The notes beneath the pieces were generated by a model. It was not told the DNA's origin. It was given only the letters and a program-made list of their open reading frames with translations, and made no database searches. From an uncultured Flavobacteriales bacterium (GTDB taxonomy: Bacteria; Bacteroidota; Bacteroidia; Flavobacteriales; JBLHRE01): a DNA stretch of 64,000 bases. Positions 55,212 through 63,311 of this stretch are shown here, piece by piece. The position numbers and the translations under genes were made by a program. Where the stretch lies: assembly GCA_937139155.1 (NCBI GenBank), contig CAKZPI010000022.1, positions 83,945-147,944 on the forward strand. Reading direction: 5' to 3'. Numbering within the stretch: position 1 is the first letter of the stretch; every line of letters begins with the position of its first letter.

Positions 55212-56042
55212 ATGAATCAACTTTTCAAAATATTTATAGTGGACGAAGCGGAGGCAACCAAAATAAGTGCTTTACCAGACGAGCCGCACAAACACGACTT
55301 TGAAGAGTTGATTATCGGCATTGAAGGGCAATTAGAACACTTTATTGATTTCAAGAATACCTTGTTGGAAGCTCCATTGATAAGTTTTGTAACCAAAGGC
55401 AAGGTTCACCGTGTGATTCCAAAATTGAGTAATGGGAAATGTAATATGTGGGTCCTTCGGTTTAAAAGCGAATTTATTCCGGAAATAACTTTTCAGCTAT
55501 ATTCTAATTACCACAACCACGCAATGCTAAAGTTGCCAAACGACTATTGCTTTAGACGCCTGACCACAATCTGCGAGATTATAAATGGAGAAATGCAGCA
55601 GGTAAACCCCGACCTAAGTGTGGTGAAGCATTTGCTTAGCGCCTTGTTCATTATGATAGAATCGGAAAGAAATAAAATTACACCCAATGAAACTGGCATA
55701 AGCCCTACACAAAACACCGCTTTGCAAAACTTTTTACAAATTTTGGAAGAAAACTACCAACGACCCTTGGGAGTGGAATTTTATGCTGAAAAACTGTTCA
55801 TGTCGGCAAGAAATCTGAACCTAATTTGCAAAAACATTCTTCAACAAACCGTAAGCGAAATCATAGAAACCAGAAAGTTAATTGAAGCAAAAAATCAATT
55901 AACTCATTCGAACAAAAATATTTCAGAAATTGGATTTGACTTGGGTTTCAATGAAAAAGCCTATTTCACCAATGTGTTTAAAAAGCGAACCGGACAAACA
56001 CCTTCTGAGTTTCGGGAAGAAATGAAAACCCTCCTTTCCTGA
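55212..56042 (+). CDS. AraC family transcriptional regulator
   Basis: 276 residues. The N-terminal half is a cupin-like sensor (DEPHKHDFEELIIGIEGQLEHF). The C-terminal 100 residues hold two helix-turn-helix units (FYAEKLFMSARNLNLICKNI, NISEIGFDLGFNEKAYFTNVFKKRTGQTPSEFR), the AraC signature. It reads toward the YceI-SDR-DsbA-YgiD genes, so it probably controls them. The inducer is unknown. Confidence 0.9.
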   Translation: MNQLFKIFIVDEAEATKISALPDEPHKHDFEELIIGIEGQLEHFIDFKNTLLEAPLISFVTKGKVHRVIPKLSNGKCNMWVLRFKSEFIPEITFQLYSNYHNHAMLKLPNDYCFRRLTTICEIINGEMQQVNPDLSVVKHLLSALFIMIESERNKITPNETGISPTQNTALQNFLQILEENYQRPLGVEFYAEKLFMSARNLNLICKNILQQTVSEIIETRKLIEAKNQLTHSNKNISEIGFDLGFNEKAYFTNVFKKRTGQTPSEFREEMKTLLS

Positions 56043-56140
56043 TTTTACAACTCTTCTTCCACATACTGTTACCCGTTGCCCTTTAAATGATTGCACCTTT
56101 GTAGTGTAAAATTTAATTAATCATTTAAAAACATAAAAAA

Positions 56141-56680
56141 ATGGAAACAGTAGCAAAAAAAACAAAATGGGTTTTAGACCCAACTCACAGTGAACTTACT
56201 TTCAAAGTAAGACATATGATGATTACCAATGTAAAAGGTGAGTTCAAAAACTTCTCGGTAGAAGTCGATGGAGACGATATTTTAAAATCGTCATTAAATG
56301 TTACCGTTGATGCATTGTCTATCAACACCAACAACACGGACAGGGATAATCACCTGAAATCTGCCGACTTCTTTGATGTGGAAAAACACAAAGAGCTGAC
56401 TTTCAAAAGCACTTCATTTAAGCAAAAAGAAGATGATGAATATGAATTGAAAGGCGTTCTAACTATCAAAGGAATTAGTAAAGAAATAGCCCTTGAAGTA
56501 GAGTTTGGCGGCATCAACAAAGACCCTTGGGGTAATGAAAAAGCAGGTTTTTCTATTAAAGGAAAAATCAACCGTAAGGATTGGGGACTTAACTGGAACG
56601 CAGCTTTGGAAACTGGCGGTGTGCTGGTTAGTGAAGAAGTGAAAATCTTCGGTGAACTTCAATTTGTAAAACAATCTTAA
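56141..56680 (+). CDS. YceI family protein
   Basis: 179 residues forming a lipocalin-like barrel: WVLDPTHSELTFKVRHMMITNVKGEF, LNVTVDALSINTNNTDRDNHL, LTIKGISKEIALEVEFGG and WGLNWNAALETGGVLVSEEV. YceI proteins bind polyisoprenoids or other long apolar molecules. No signal peptide is present, so unlike E. coli YceI this copy is probably cytoplasmic. A CACCTTTG box (56094-56101, one mismatch) lies 39 bases upstream. The SDR gene follows 13 bases later. Confidence 0.93.
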   Translation: METVAKKTKWVLDPTHSELTFKVRHMMITNVKGEFKNFSVEVDGDDILKSSLNVTVDALSINTNNTDRDNHLKSADFFDVEKHKELTFKSTSFKQKEDDEYELKGVLTIKGISKEIALEVEFGGINKDPWGNEKAGFSIKGKINRKDWGLNWNAALETGGVLVSEEVKIFGELQFVKQS

Positions 56681-56693
56681 AACAGGGTAAACA

Positions 56694-57476
56694 ATGAAAA
56701 ATAAAGTAATCATAATCACAGGTGCCGGGATGGGACTTGGATTAGCAACAGCAAAAGAATTGGCTTCACAAGGAGCAAACCTTGTATTGGTTGACTTCAA
56801 TGAAAAAGCATTGATTGATGCAAAAGCGGAAATAACCAAAGAGTTTCCCGCAGTAAAAACTATCACCGTGATAGCTGATGTATCAAAAGAAGAAGCCGTG
56901 AAAAATTATGTGGATGAAGCGGTAAAAGCATTCGGCAGAATTGACGGACTTTACAACAATGCTGGCATTGAAGGAAAGCAGGCAAGCATTACCGAATATG
57001 ATGTCAATATTTTCAAAAAGGTAATCGACATCAACCTGATGGGTGTGTATTATGGAATGCGTTATGTAATTCCTGTAATGCAAAAACAAAAGTTCGGTCG
57101 CATTGTAAACGTGGCATCCGTTGGCGGTATTCGTGGGGTATTAAATCAAATGCCTTATGTGGCAAGTAAACACGCTGTTTCGGGTATGACAAAAAATGCG
57201 GCTTTAGAATACGGCAGAGACGGAATCTTAGCCAATGCCATTGCACCTGGAGCTATCTTAACACCAATGGTCGCAGAAGCATTCAAACAAGTTAATCCAT
57301 CTGACCCTAAAGCAGCAGAAACCGAATACGCTCAACGCAATCCAACAAAACGTTTAGGGCAACCACACGAAGTAGCCAAATTAGTTACCTTTCTTTTGAG
57401 CGAGAACAACGGCTATGTGAGTGGACAAACCATAGCCATTGATGGTGGTGAATCGAATATTTACGGCAACTCATAA
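56694..57476 (+). CDS. Short-chain dehydrogenase/reductase
   Basis: 260 residues, classical SDR. The NAD(P)-binding motif is TGAGMGLGLATA (about 10-21), with NNAG and the catalytic MPYVASKHAV (Tyr-x3-Lys); GGE near the end closes the fold. LVDFNE after the second strand favours NAD(H) over NADP(H). The substrate is unknown. It lies between YceI and the DsbA-like gene with 13-base gaps, so one operon is likely. Confidence 0.93.
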   Translation: MKNKVIIITGAGMGLGLATAKELASQGANLVLVDFNEKALIDAKAEITKEFPAVKTITVIADVSKEEAVKNYVDEAVKAFGRIDGLYNNAGIEGKQASITEYDVNIFKKVIDINLMGVYYGMRYVIPVMQKQKFGRIVNVASVGGIRGVLNQMPYVASKHAVSGMTKNAALEYGRDGILANAIAPGAILTPMVAEAFKQVNPSDPKAAETEYAQRNPTKRLGQPHEVAKLVTFLLSENNGYVSGQTIAIDGGESNIYGNS

Positions 57477-57489
57477 TTGAATACATGGA

Positions 57490-58485
57490 ATGAAGCTTTC
57501 AGTATTAGTAATCATTGGCCTTTTAACTTTTGGTAGCTCAAGCTGCCAATCACAAACACAAAATAAAATGGAATCAAAAAATAATAATCCGCTTTTATGC
57601 GACATAGAAACAGGAATGTGTGAAATGCCTGATTCATTAAAAACTGAGCAGGAAGCATCAATTTCTACATCATCACAAAAATCTGTAAAGGTTATTTATT
57701 ACACCGACCCGATTTGTTCATCATGTTGGGGTATTGAACCGCAATTGCGTAAACTGAAATTGGAATATGGCAACAATATTGAAATTGAATACCGAATGGG
57801 CGGATTACTGCCCGATTGGAGTTACAACAGTGGTGGCATCAGCAAACCTTCTGATGTAGCCCATCACTGGGACGAAGTGAGTTCTTATTATGACATGCCT
57901 ATTGATGGAGATGTTTGGCTGGAAGACCCATTGAATTCTTCCTATCCGCCATCTATTGCGTTCAAAGCAGCACAATTACAAAGCGAAGAAAAAGCGATTT
58001 TGTTTCTGCGTGAAATCAGAGAAATGGTATTTCTGCAAAAGAAAAACATTGCGAAATGGGAACATTTGGAAGCAGCAGCAAAGATAGTTGGGCTGAATGT
58101 GACACAATTTAAAACGGACTTTGAAGGGAAAGCGAAGGAGTTGTTTCAGGAAGATTTGAAATTGGGAAAGGAGCTTAGCGTAAGAGGTTTTCCTACTATG
58201 TTTTTTGTAGACGATAAAGGAAATAAAGAATTCGTTTATGGCTCAAAACCTTACTCATTTTACGAAGTTGCGGTGTTGAAATTAGCACCAACGGCAACAA
58301 AAATTGAATACAAAAAAAGTTGGGAAGAATTGTTTGCCAAGTATTCAACACTTACAGCCAAAGAATTTGCTGAATTATCAGGAACACCGAGAAAGGAAAG
58401 TGAGCAATTTTTGGATGAATTAGATGCAAAAGGCAAATTGAAAAAACTCACGACTAAGAACGGTTCTATATGGAAACTAATGTAA
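57490..58485 (+). CDS. DsbA-family (SpxH-like) lipoprotein with C-terminal winged-helix-like tail
   Basis: 331 residues. A lipoprotein signal ends FGSSSC (C19). YTDPICSSCWGIEPQLRKL holds the CxxC (C76, C79) of the DsbA/YjbH branch; DWSYNSGGISKPSDVAHHW and SVRGFPTMFFVDDKG complete the fold. Residues ~275-331 (TAKEFAELSGTPRKESEQFL, LKKLTTKNGSIWKL) look like a small winged helix, odd on an exported protein. An extra pair C37/C44 may form a disulfide. The gene runs directly into ygiD. Confidence 0.82.
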   Translation: MKLSVLVIIGLLTFGSSSCQSQTQNKMESKNNNPLLCDIETGMCEMPDSLKTEQEASISTSSQKSVKVIYYTDPICSSCWGIEPQLRKLKLEYGNNIEIEYRMGGLLPDWSYNSGGISKPSDVAHHWDEVSSYYDMPIDGDVWLEDPLNSSYPPSIAFKAAQLQSEEKAILFLREIREMVFLQKKNIAKWEHLEAAAKIVGLNVTQFKTDFEGKAKELFQEDLKLGKELSVRGFPTMFFVDDKGNKEFVYGSKPYSFYEVAVLKLAPTATKIEYKKSWEELFAKYSTLTAKEFAELSGTPRKESEQFLDELDAKGKLKKLTTKNGSIWKLM

Positions 58486-59379
58486 ATGTTGTTTATGATG
58501 GACAGAAAAACATTTTTAAAATCACTGGCAGTATTGCCATTAACAGCAGCAGCTATGAAATTAGACGTATTAAATAAGTTAACAGAACCAATGAGCAAAA
58601 CGGCTAAAATGCCTGTTTTGTTTTTGGGGCACGGCAGTCCGATGAATGCCATAGAAGAAAATGAATTTGTAACGGGCTTTAGAAATATCGCCAAAGGAAT
58701 CCCAAAGCCCAATGCGATTTTGTGTGTGTCGGCTCATTGGGAAACCAAAGGAACTTTTGTTACGGCAATGCAAAATCCACCTACAATTCACGATTTTGGC
58801 GGCTTTCCGAAAGAATTATTTGCTGTACAATATCCTGCACCGGGAAGTCCCGACTTGGCAAAAGAAACCAAAACACTCATCACAAAAACAGAAATAATAT
58901 TAGATGATAAGTGGGGTCTCGACCACGGTGCGTGGAGTGTGATAAAACATTTGTATCCGAATGCAGACATTCCTGTTATTCAAATGAGTATTGATTACAG
59001 CCAATCACCTCAATATCATTACGAATTGGCGCAACAAATTAAATCGCTTCGTGAAAAAGGCGTGCTGATTATAGGTAGTGGGAATATGGTTCATAATCTC
59101 GGAATGGTTGAGTGGAAACGATTGAACGAATCCTTTGGATATGATTGGGCAATTGAAGCAAATGAGAAAATGAAAAAATTTATTTTAAGTAGCGACCATA
59201 AGCAGCTTATCAATTTCCGTTCGCAAGGTAAGGCGTTTGACTTAGCCATCCCTACACCTGAACACTATTTGCCTTTGCTTTATTCGTTAGCATTAAAAGA
59301 CGATAAAGATGACGTGAGTTTGTTTAACGACAAAGCAGTGGCAGGTTCATTAACTATGACATCTGTTAAAATAGGCTAA
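58486..59379 (+). CDS. ygiD: YgiD-type extradiol dioxygenase (4,5-DOPA dioxygenase family)
   Basis: 297 residues. The LigB-like fold is marked by LFLGHGSPMNA, CVSAHWETKGTFVTAM, HDFGGFPKELF, DHGAWSVIKHL and GSGNMVHNLGMVEW, with histidines that hold the zinc or iron ion. Family members cleave catechol-like rings such as DOPA. A short N-terminal segment (MDRKTFLKSLAVLPLTAAA) is signal-like; ATG codons at 58486, 58495 and 58498 are all possible starts. It begins on the base after the DsbA-like stop. Confidence 0.88.
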   Translation: MLFMMDRKTFLKSLAVLPLTAAAMKLDVLNKLTEPMSKTAKMPVLFLGHGSPMNAIEENEFVTGFRNIAKGIPKPNAILCVSAHWETKGTFVTAMQNPPTIHDFGGFPKELFAVQYPAPGSPDLAKETKTLITKTEIILDDKWGLDHGAWSVIKHLYPNADIPVIQMSIDYSQSPQYHYELAQQIKSLREKGVLIIGSGNMVHNLGMVEWKRLNESFGYDWAIEANEKMKKFILSSDHKQLINFRSQGKAFDLAIPTPEHYLPLLYSLALKDDKDDVSLFNDKAVAGSLTMTSVKIG

Positions 59380-59615
59380 ATCCAACTCTAAAAGCAAGCA
59401 CATTTGAAATTCGCACAAACCACTGCACAGCCCAAAAATTGCAAAAGAGCTTGCTTTGCCAACGCAGACAAAATTGTTTTTAAAAAATTTCCCAACGCTT
59501 CAAAAAAATAAAAATACACCGATACACAACCCGACAAACACAGCAGACAATGGACCAAAGGACGAATTTGACAACAACTGGACAGAATTTGAAAAGAAAA
59601 ATGAAAAAATAACGC

Positions 59616-59752
59616 CTGCCAACAAAGGCTAAGAAAACATGCGAGCTGACACTTTAAAAATGAAATTCAGTTTAACAAATAAAACTCAGTGCTCGGCAGA
59701 CAGATACGTGTTCCAAAACCCGCACGCTTCTTAGCCAGAGCCGTTATAGTGC
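59616..59752. other. attC-like site C
   Basis: Left box CTGCCAAC (59616-59623), spacer AAA, left arm from GGCTAAGAAAACATGCG (59627-59643); right arm CGCACGCTTCTTAGCC (59721-59736), spacer AGAGCC, right box GTTATAGTGC (59743-59752). The left arm has one extra A at the same place as in site A; the other arm differences all become T-G or G-T pairs on the bottom strand. The right box matches GCACTATAA after the HigBA genes. The 59,380-59,615 stretch has no gene with a start codon. Confidence 0.6.
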
Positions 59753-59791
59753 AGTTAAAAACCGAAATTTGCAACAATGTCACTTTTAAGT

Positions 59792-59799
59792 TACCTTTG
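59792..59799 (+). promoter_or_regulatory. Leaderless promoter of the RelE/HigB-type toxin gene
   Basis: TACCTTTG, then ATTC, then the ATG at 59804: a perfect -7 box with the same four-base spacing as pgk, holB and mntA. The toxin pair therefore brings its own promoter inside its cassette. Confidence 0.55.
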
Positions 59800-59803
59800 A
59801 TTC

Positions 59804-60151
59804 ATGGGAAATAAGGTTCGTGAGGTGATAGCCTACGAGGATCACTTTGAAACTTTCTTGAAAAAGCAGCCCGAAAAGGTTCAAAACAAAATCTTTAAGG
59901 TGATTGAGGCCATTGAAACCTACGAACGTGTTCCTAAGAATTATTTAAAGGCAATAACCGGTTCAAAAGGGCTTTACGAAGCTCGAATCCAGTTGGCCTC
60001 AAACATCTGGAGGGTGTTTTGCTTTTTTGATCAGGGTAGATTGGTGATTTTGTTAAATGGCTTCGCCAAGAAAACCCAAAAGACACCAAAAAAGGAAATT
60101 GATAAAGCACTCCAATTGATGGGTAAGTATTATTCAGAAAAAAAGAAATGA
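59804..60151 (+). CDS. higB: RelE/ParE-fold toxin (HigB-like)
   Basis: 115 residues, basic. YEDHFETFLKKQPEKVQNKIFKVIEAIE, LYEARIQLASNIWRVFCFFDQGRLVILLNGFAKKTQKTPKKEIDKAL are the RelE/HigB fold with the typical F.K....P..EI..A ending. HigB-type toxins cut mRNA on the ribosome. The toxin-first order with an XRE antitoxin one base after the stop is the HigBA layout. The name is by type only. Confidence 0.88.
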   Translation: MGNKVREVIAYEDHFETFLKKQPEKVQNKIFKVIEAIETYERVPKNYLKAITGSKGLYEARIQLASNIWRVFCFFDQGRLVILLNGFAKKTQKTPKKEIDKALQLMGKYYSEKKK

Positions 60152-60152
60152 C

Positions 60153-60443
60153 ATGAAAACGAAGAGTTGGAAAGAAATTAAGGATGACGTTTACGGAAAG
60201 AAAGGTTCGGAGCGACGGGATGATTTGGAGCGTGAATTCGAGTCATTTAAAATTGGTGTGCTTCTTAAAAAAGCAAGAGAGGATAAACACCTCACTCAAG
60301 AGCAATTGGCAGATTTAGTGGACAAGAAACGAACCTTTATTTCCAGAGTAGAAAATGACGGAAGTAATATTACCTTAAAGACATTGTATGACATTGTTGA
60401 AAAAGGACTGGGCGGAAAAGTGAATATTTCGATTCAGATTTAA
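60153..60443 (+). CDS. higA: XRE-type antitoxin (HigA-like)
   Basis: 96 residues. A helix-turn-helix covers about 33-88 (LLKKAREDKHLTQEQLADLVDKKRTFISRVEN, ITLKTLYDIVEKGLGG). It should neutralise the toxin and repress the pair's promoter by binding near 59,792. It ends nine bases before the left box GCACTATAA. Confidence 0.9.
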   Translation: MKTKSWKEIKDDVYGKKGSERRDDLEREFESFKIGVLLKKAREDKHLTQEQLADLVDKKRTFISRVENDGSNITLKTLYDIVEKGLGGKVNISIQI

Positions 60444-60452
60444 AAATTAAAA

Positions 60453-60946
60453 CCGCACTATAATCGAGTAGACCGCTCCGCCCTTTTATAACAGCGGAGT
60501 GCCTCTCACAGGTCTGCTGAGTTCAACCGAAGTGCCACCCAAGATTAGAGAAGACTAGCTAATCTTTTGAACCCCTCAACTGGGGTGACTAGTGACTAGT
60601 GACTAGTGACTGGGTGTGCTGAAAATGAGTATTTTAACACTTGAATAAGCCAATGGCGAAAAGCCAAAAGCCAATAGTCTATTGAGGCACTAGGAAATAG
60701 GTTCTTGGCACTAGAATTTCACTACTGCTATTTGACTTACCATCGGGGTGGCAGTTGAAGACTCAGGCCGAGCCGTAAGAGGAATGGAATTCATCACCAA
60801 CCAAACAACCGAAAGTAACTTCACCTAGGATAAGCCAAACGAACCGGGCCTGTAATGTGAAAACCAATTGGAATAAAACTCAAAAATATCTTAGTTTAAC
60901 CCCTCAAAACTTCGGGATAAAAGTGAATGGGTTGCTTTTATTATCT
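60453..60946. repeat. Repeat element X: group II-like 3' end plus dispersed repeat
   Basis: GCACTATAA (60453-60461, boundary box of the HigBA cassette) is followed at 60,462 by an element shared with 62,835-63,293 and 63,934-64,000. On the minus strand its end reads CGGTCTACTCGAT, the form of a group II intron 3' end, with a CTCCGC/GCGGAG hairpin as domain VI. The middle holds the dispersed repeat (four heptamers at 60,583-60,612) and the end a conserved GGATAAAAGTGAA and TTATCTGTTAG. No gene is seen. Confidence 0.65.
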
Positions 60947-60987
60947 GTTAGGTGCAATTAAAAAAACAATTAATCCCAAGTAGTTTA

Positions 60988-60995
60988 TATCTTTG
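60988..60995 (+). promoter_or_regulatory. Leaderless promoter of mntA
   Basis: TATCTTTG, then GTGT, then ATG at 61000; this decides the mntA start over the ATG-like frame beginning at 60952. Confidence 0.55.
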
Positions 60996-60999
60996 GTGT

Positions 61000-61308
61000 A
61001 TGGATAAGCAGGTTCAAGAAAAAATGAATGAAATTAGGGCTTTGTGTAAAAAAAGCCGAGTTTCAGAATTGTTCTTGTTTGGTTCAGCAGTTCGAGGAGA
61101 GCTTAATGAATCAAGTGATCTGGATTTTGCAATCATTTTCCCTCAGGATTTACCTCCACTTGAACGAGGTGAAGCTTTTTTTTACGTCCTTAAAGGCCTA
61201 AGGAAACTCTTCAATCGAGAAATTGATTTGGTGTCTTACAGGGTAGTGAAAAATCCAATTTTCAAATCAGAGTTGGACAATACTAAAGTTCCCTTATATG
61301 CTGCGTAA
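61000..61308 (+). CDS. mntA: MNT-domain antitoxin (MntA type)
   Basis: 102 residues from the ATG at 61000. FGSAVRGELNESSDLDFAI is a perfect GSx10DxD minimal nucleotidyltransferase motif. MntA antitoxins add AMP to a tyrosine of the HEPN toxin and so block it. A 17-residue longer frame upstream (from 60952) runs through the cassette boundary box and promoter and is rejected. The last 11 bases overlap hepT. Confidence 0.9.
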   Translation: MDKQVQEKMNEIRALCKKSRVSELFLFGSAVRGELNESSDLDFAIIFPQDLPPLERGEAFFYVLKGLRKLFNREIDLVSYRVVKNPIFKSELDNTKVPLYAA

Positions 61309-61651
61309 GGAAGAATTGAAATACATTCTCGATGTAGAGTCCATAATTGAAGAATTGGAAGGGATAAAAGCTCATCACCAAAACGATTTTACAAATTTCG
61401 AAAAAAGTTACATCTCAATTAGGGCCGTTGAGCGTGATTTAATGATTATTGGAGAAGCAATTGGTAAACTAAAAAAGCTCAACCCCCAAATCCCTATTAC
61501 AGACATTGATAACATAATTGGATTAAGAAATCTAATTGTGCATTCCTATGATAGTGTAGATTCCGCAAACCTATGGGTAATAATCATAAAGGATCTTCCT
61601 ATTCTAAAAAAAGAAATGAAGGACTTAAGAGAAGGGAATAAAAGCACCTAA
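61298..61651 (+). CDS. hepT: HEPN-domain toxin (HepT type, DUF86)
   Basis: 117 residues, helical. RNLIVHSYD carries the Rx4HxY active motif of HEPN ribonucleases and the tyrosine that MntA modifies. HepT toxins cleave RNA. Overlap with mntA is 11 bases, so they are cotranslated. The stop codon TAA (61649-61651) lies inside the box GCACCTAAC, as often seen at the ends of integron cassette genes. Confidence 0.9.
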   Translation: MLRKEELKYILDVESIIEELEGIKAHHQNDFTNFEKSYISIRAVERDLMIIGEAIGKLKKLNPQIPITDIDNIIGLRNLIVHSYDSVDSANLWVIIIKDLPILKKEMKDLREGNKST

Positions 61652-61769
61652 CAACGGATATCCCCAATTCCTCTCCCCACAACCAAAATTGAGTAAAGGA
61701 AAATACTAAATTGTGCTTGTTCCCCACTGGCCACCGCGCGGAACAGGGGATATCCAAACCGTTGGCTAC
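61644..61769. other. attC-like site D
   Basis: Left box GCACCTAAC (61644-61652), spacer AAC, arm GGATATCCCC (61656-61665); arm GGGGATATCC (61746-61755), spacer AAACC, right box GTTGGCTAC (61761-61769). The stem extends past the arms through TTCC. The left box is the exact reverse complement of GTTAGGTGC at 60947-60955, so MNT/HEPN is bounded by complementary boxes. ACCTAAC fits the RYYYAAC inverse core of attC. From 61,770 to 61,953 I see no gene. Confidence 0.62.
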
Positions 61770-61953
61770 AATTCCCCACATTACCCCGTCCAAAAGTGCT
61801 CAATGAAAGCTATCACTTTTTACCAGGGCTAATTAATTTCTCCTGCTAACGTCAAAAATTTAGGTAGAAAAGGACTATTTTGGAGCATAAATAAGATTTA
61901 CGCATGTAGCTGATATTCAACACAATAGTTTAACGTTAGTCAGAATTAAGAAA

Positions 61954-62820
61954 ATGACAAGAAAAATGACAAGACCGTTCATAATTCAAACATTAGCAAT
62001 TTTGACACTTTGTGCTTGCTCAAACCTTAACGACCAAGACAAAATAAAACAAAGCGTTGAGAAACGTATTCAACAATGGATTCTGGACAATTCAGAGAAT
62101 CCTGAATCATAGAAACCAGAGAACTTCTTTGACTTTAAACTTGTACCGTCAATGCCTGGTACTGACACTTTCTACAGAATCAGGCACAAATACCAATTGG
62201 ACGACATATCAGGACAGAGTCAAACCAATGAACATTTCTTTGTTCTCAACAAGGAATTTGAGGTAGCTATAATCACCAAAGAACCGACCAGTTACCTACA
62301 AAGTGCTCCACCATCCACTTTTGAATGGGCTATTCAATACGGTGACGGATTTGTTAATGTTGACTTCAGCGGACTTGACTCCTCCTATTTCTTTCAAAAG
62401 TACAGGGACTATAAAAAAATAGGCGGACAGTTTTGGGGCGACTTTGACTACCTAGACCATGACTGCCTGACATTTCTAAAAAAATCCCTGACGAATTACG
62501 ACCCTGAACGTGCAGAAATCAAAAGAATAATAAAAGCCGTTCCCGACTTCGAGACTGAATTTAATGAAATCAATCCTGCGCTTAATGAACTTGGAATAGC
62601 CATATACACCACACTTGGTAAAAATCCACAGACCAATTTTGCAGTAATCACAAGCGAAACAGACCCTAATGAAATGTATACATTAGCGACATACGACCCA
62701 GTTTCAAATGAGATGAAATTAAAAGGAATTACGGCAGACACAATGTTTGCTTGGACTGTTGACAGCGCATATATTAACACAAACTGTTTTGAACACCGAC
62801 TAACATTTAACAAAGAATAA
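61954..62820 (+). pseudogene. Lipoprotein gene broken by an in-frame amber codon
   Basis: One frame runs from ATG 61954 to the stop at 62818-62820 except for TAG at 62110-62112 (codon 53). The 5' part encodes a lipoprotein signal (TLAILTLCAC) and KQSVEKRIQQWILDNSENPES; the 3' part continues KPENFFDFKLVPSMPGTD and goes on for 230 residues to HRLTFNKE. In related Bacteroidota lipoproteins such stretches read NPxSY, so a Tyr codon probably changed to TAG by one base. A 222-codon internal start at 62152 could make a cytoplasmic fragment but lacks the export signal. Function unknown. Confidence 0.8.
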
Positions 62821-62834
62821 AATAAACGCACCAC

Positions 62835-63293
62835 AATCGAGTAGACGGCTCCGCCACTAAACAGTAGCGGAGTGCACCTCTCTCAGGCCTGCTGAGTTCA
62901 ACCGAAGTGCCACCCAAGATTAGAGAAGACTAGTTAATCATCTCAACACCTAAAAGGAGTGACTAGTGACTAGTGACTGGATGGTCTGAAAATGAGTATC
63001 TTAACACTTGAATAAGCCAATGGCGAAAAGCCAAAAGTCAATAGTCTATTGAGGTACTTGGCACTAGAATTTCACTACTGCTTACCATCAGGGTGGTGGT
63101 TGAACACCCAGACCACAGCGTCAGAGGAATCGAGTTCTTCAACAACCAAACAACTCATGGTAAGTTCACCTAGGATAAGCCAAACGAACCGGGCCTGTAA
63201 TGTGAAAACGACTTGTAATAAGACTCAAAAAAAAATCTTAGTTTAACCCCTCATAACTCCAGGATAAAAGTGAAAGGATTGCTTTTATTATCT
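62835..63293. repeat. Repeat element Y
   Basis: Near-identical in order to element X: AATCGAGTAGACGGCTCCGCC at its start (minus strand CTACTCGAT), a CTCCGC/GCGGAG hairpin, three heptamers (62,959-62,979), TAGGATAAGCCAAACGAACC (63,171-63,190), GGATAAAAGTGAA and a TTATCTATTAG end. It follows GCACCACA at the end of the lipoprotein pseudogene. No gene is seen. Confidence 0.7.
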
Positions 63294-63311
63294 ATTAGCC
63301 ACCAACAAAAA

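Noticed and set aside
54944..59623. AraC-YceI-SDR-DsbA-YgiD as one cassette
   Set aside because: GTTACCTGC of site B and CTGCCAAC of site C are not complementary, so one-piece mobility is not shown.
59400..59633. A start-less open frame of about 78 codons ending inside site C
   Set aside because: No start codon and low-complexity, asparagine/lysine-rich text; at most a remnant of a lost cassette gene.
61770..62835. Complementary box pair for the lipoprotein pseudogene
   Set aside because: The right box of site D (GTTGGCTAC) has no GTAGCCAAC partner, and GCACCACA has no matching start box, so its cassette status is unsupported.
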